DNA from: an uncultured Oscillospiraceae bacterium
GTDB taxonomy: Bacteria; Bacillota; Clostridia; Oscillospirales; Acutalibacteraceae
DNA: 5,006 bases
Direction: 5' to 3'
Assembly (NCBI GenBank): GCA_902462665.1
Contig: CABQCM010000143.1
Coordinates: 1-5,006, forward strand
The position numbers and the translations under genes were made by a program. This document shows, piece by piece, positions 4,997 to 5,006 of the stretch (the first letter of the stretch is position 1; the number at the start of each line of letters is the position of its first letter). The notes beneath the pieces are model-generated. The model worked only from the letters and a program-made list of their open reading frames with translations, ran no database searches and had not been told where the DNA came from.

Positions 4997-5006
4997 CCAA
5001 ATAGAA

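Larger units (their letters stand above)
4931..5006. repeat. 76-bp direct repeat, copy 2 (promoter block)
   Basis: This matches 408-483 with one mismatch and carries the promoter of lipoprotein 4. The repeat reaches the last base of the window and may continue. Confidence 0.9.

Noticed and set aside
1..5006. CRISPR array, tRNA, rRNA or insertion sequence
   Set aside because: The repeats are long gene or promoter duplications, not short regular repeats with spacers. I saw no transposase, terminal inverted repeats or structured RNA pattern.

Overview
The window reads as a fragment of a Gram-positive anaerobe of the Clostridia, most likely in or near the Oscillospiraceae/Ruminococcaceae. The evidence is a secreted subtilisin-like protease ending in a type I dockerin, lipoproteins with Firmicutes-style signal peptides, strong AAGGAG or AAGGGG ribosome binding sites with TTG starts, and AT-rich intergenic DNA with SigA-type promoters. 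The genus is inference.

All confident genes lie on the minus strand. Reading in the direction of transcription (right to left): a diverged lipoprotein gene (lipo4, 4874-4224); a second lipoprotein gene (lipo3, 4081-3428) followed by a clear terminator at 3357-3384; a close paralogue (lipo2, 3217-2567); then, 70 bp later and with no terminator or recognisable promoter between, an S8 protease-dockerin gene (2496-682) ending at a terminator at 634-661; then a 330-bp gap; then a fourth lipoprotein gene (lipo1, from 351) that runs off the left edge. Each lipoprotein gene has its own recognisable promoter.

The main observation is that the C-terminal ~90 residues of the lipoproteins resemble the N-terminal propeptide of the neighbouring protease, although the lipoproteins have no protease domain. 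They look like lipid-anchored, free-standing propeptide-like (I9-type) domains on a Ser/Pro/Ala-rich stalk. Propeptides of subtilases act as folding chaperones and inhibitors, so a working model is a membrane-tethered inhibitor or foldase family serving a secreted, dockerin-bearing protease. This is inference from by-eye alignment and gene order.

The locus has grown by duplication and recombination. Lipo2 and lipo3 are about 80% identical and share promoter, gene and 3' flank. Lipo1 combines a promoter block nearly identical to that of lipo4 with a coding sequence like lipo2/lipo3, and then diverges again at its C-terminal domain. Short inverted repeats built from TGTAA/TTACA-like half-sites sit next to the -35 box of the promoters and may be regulator sites.
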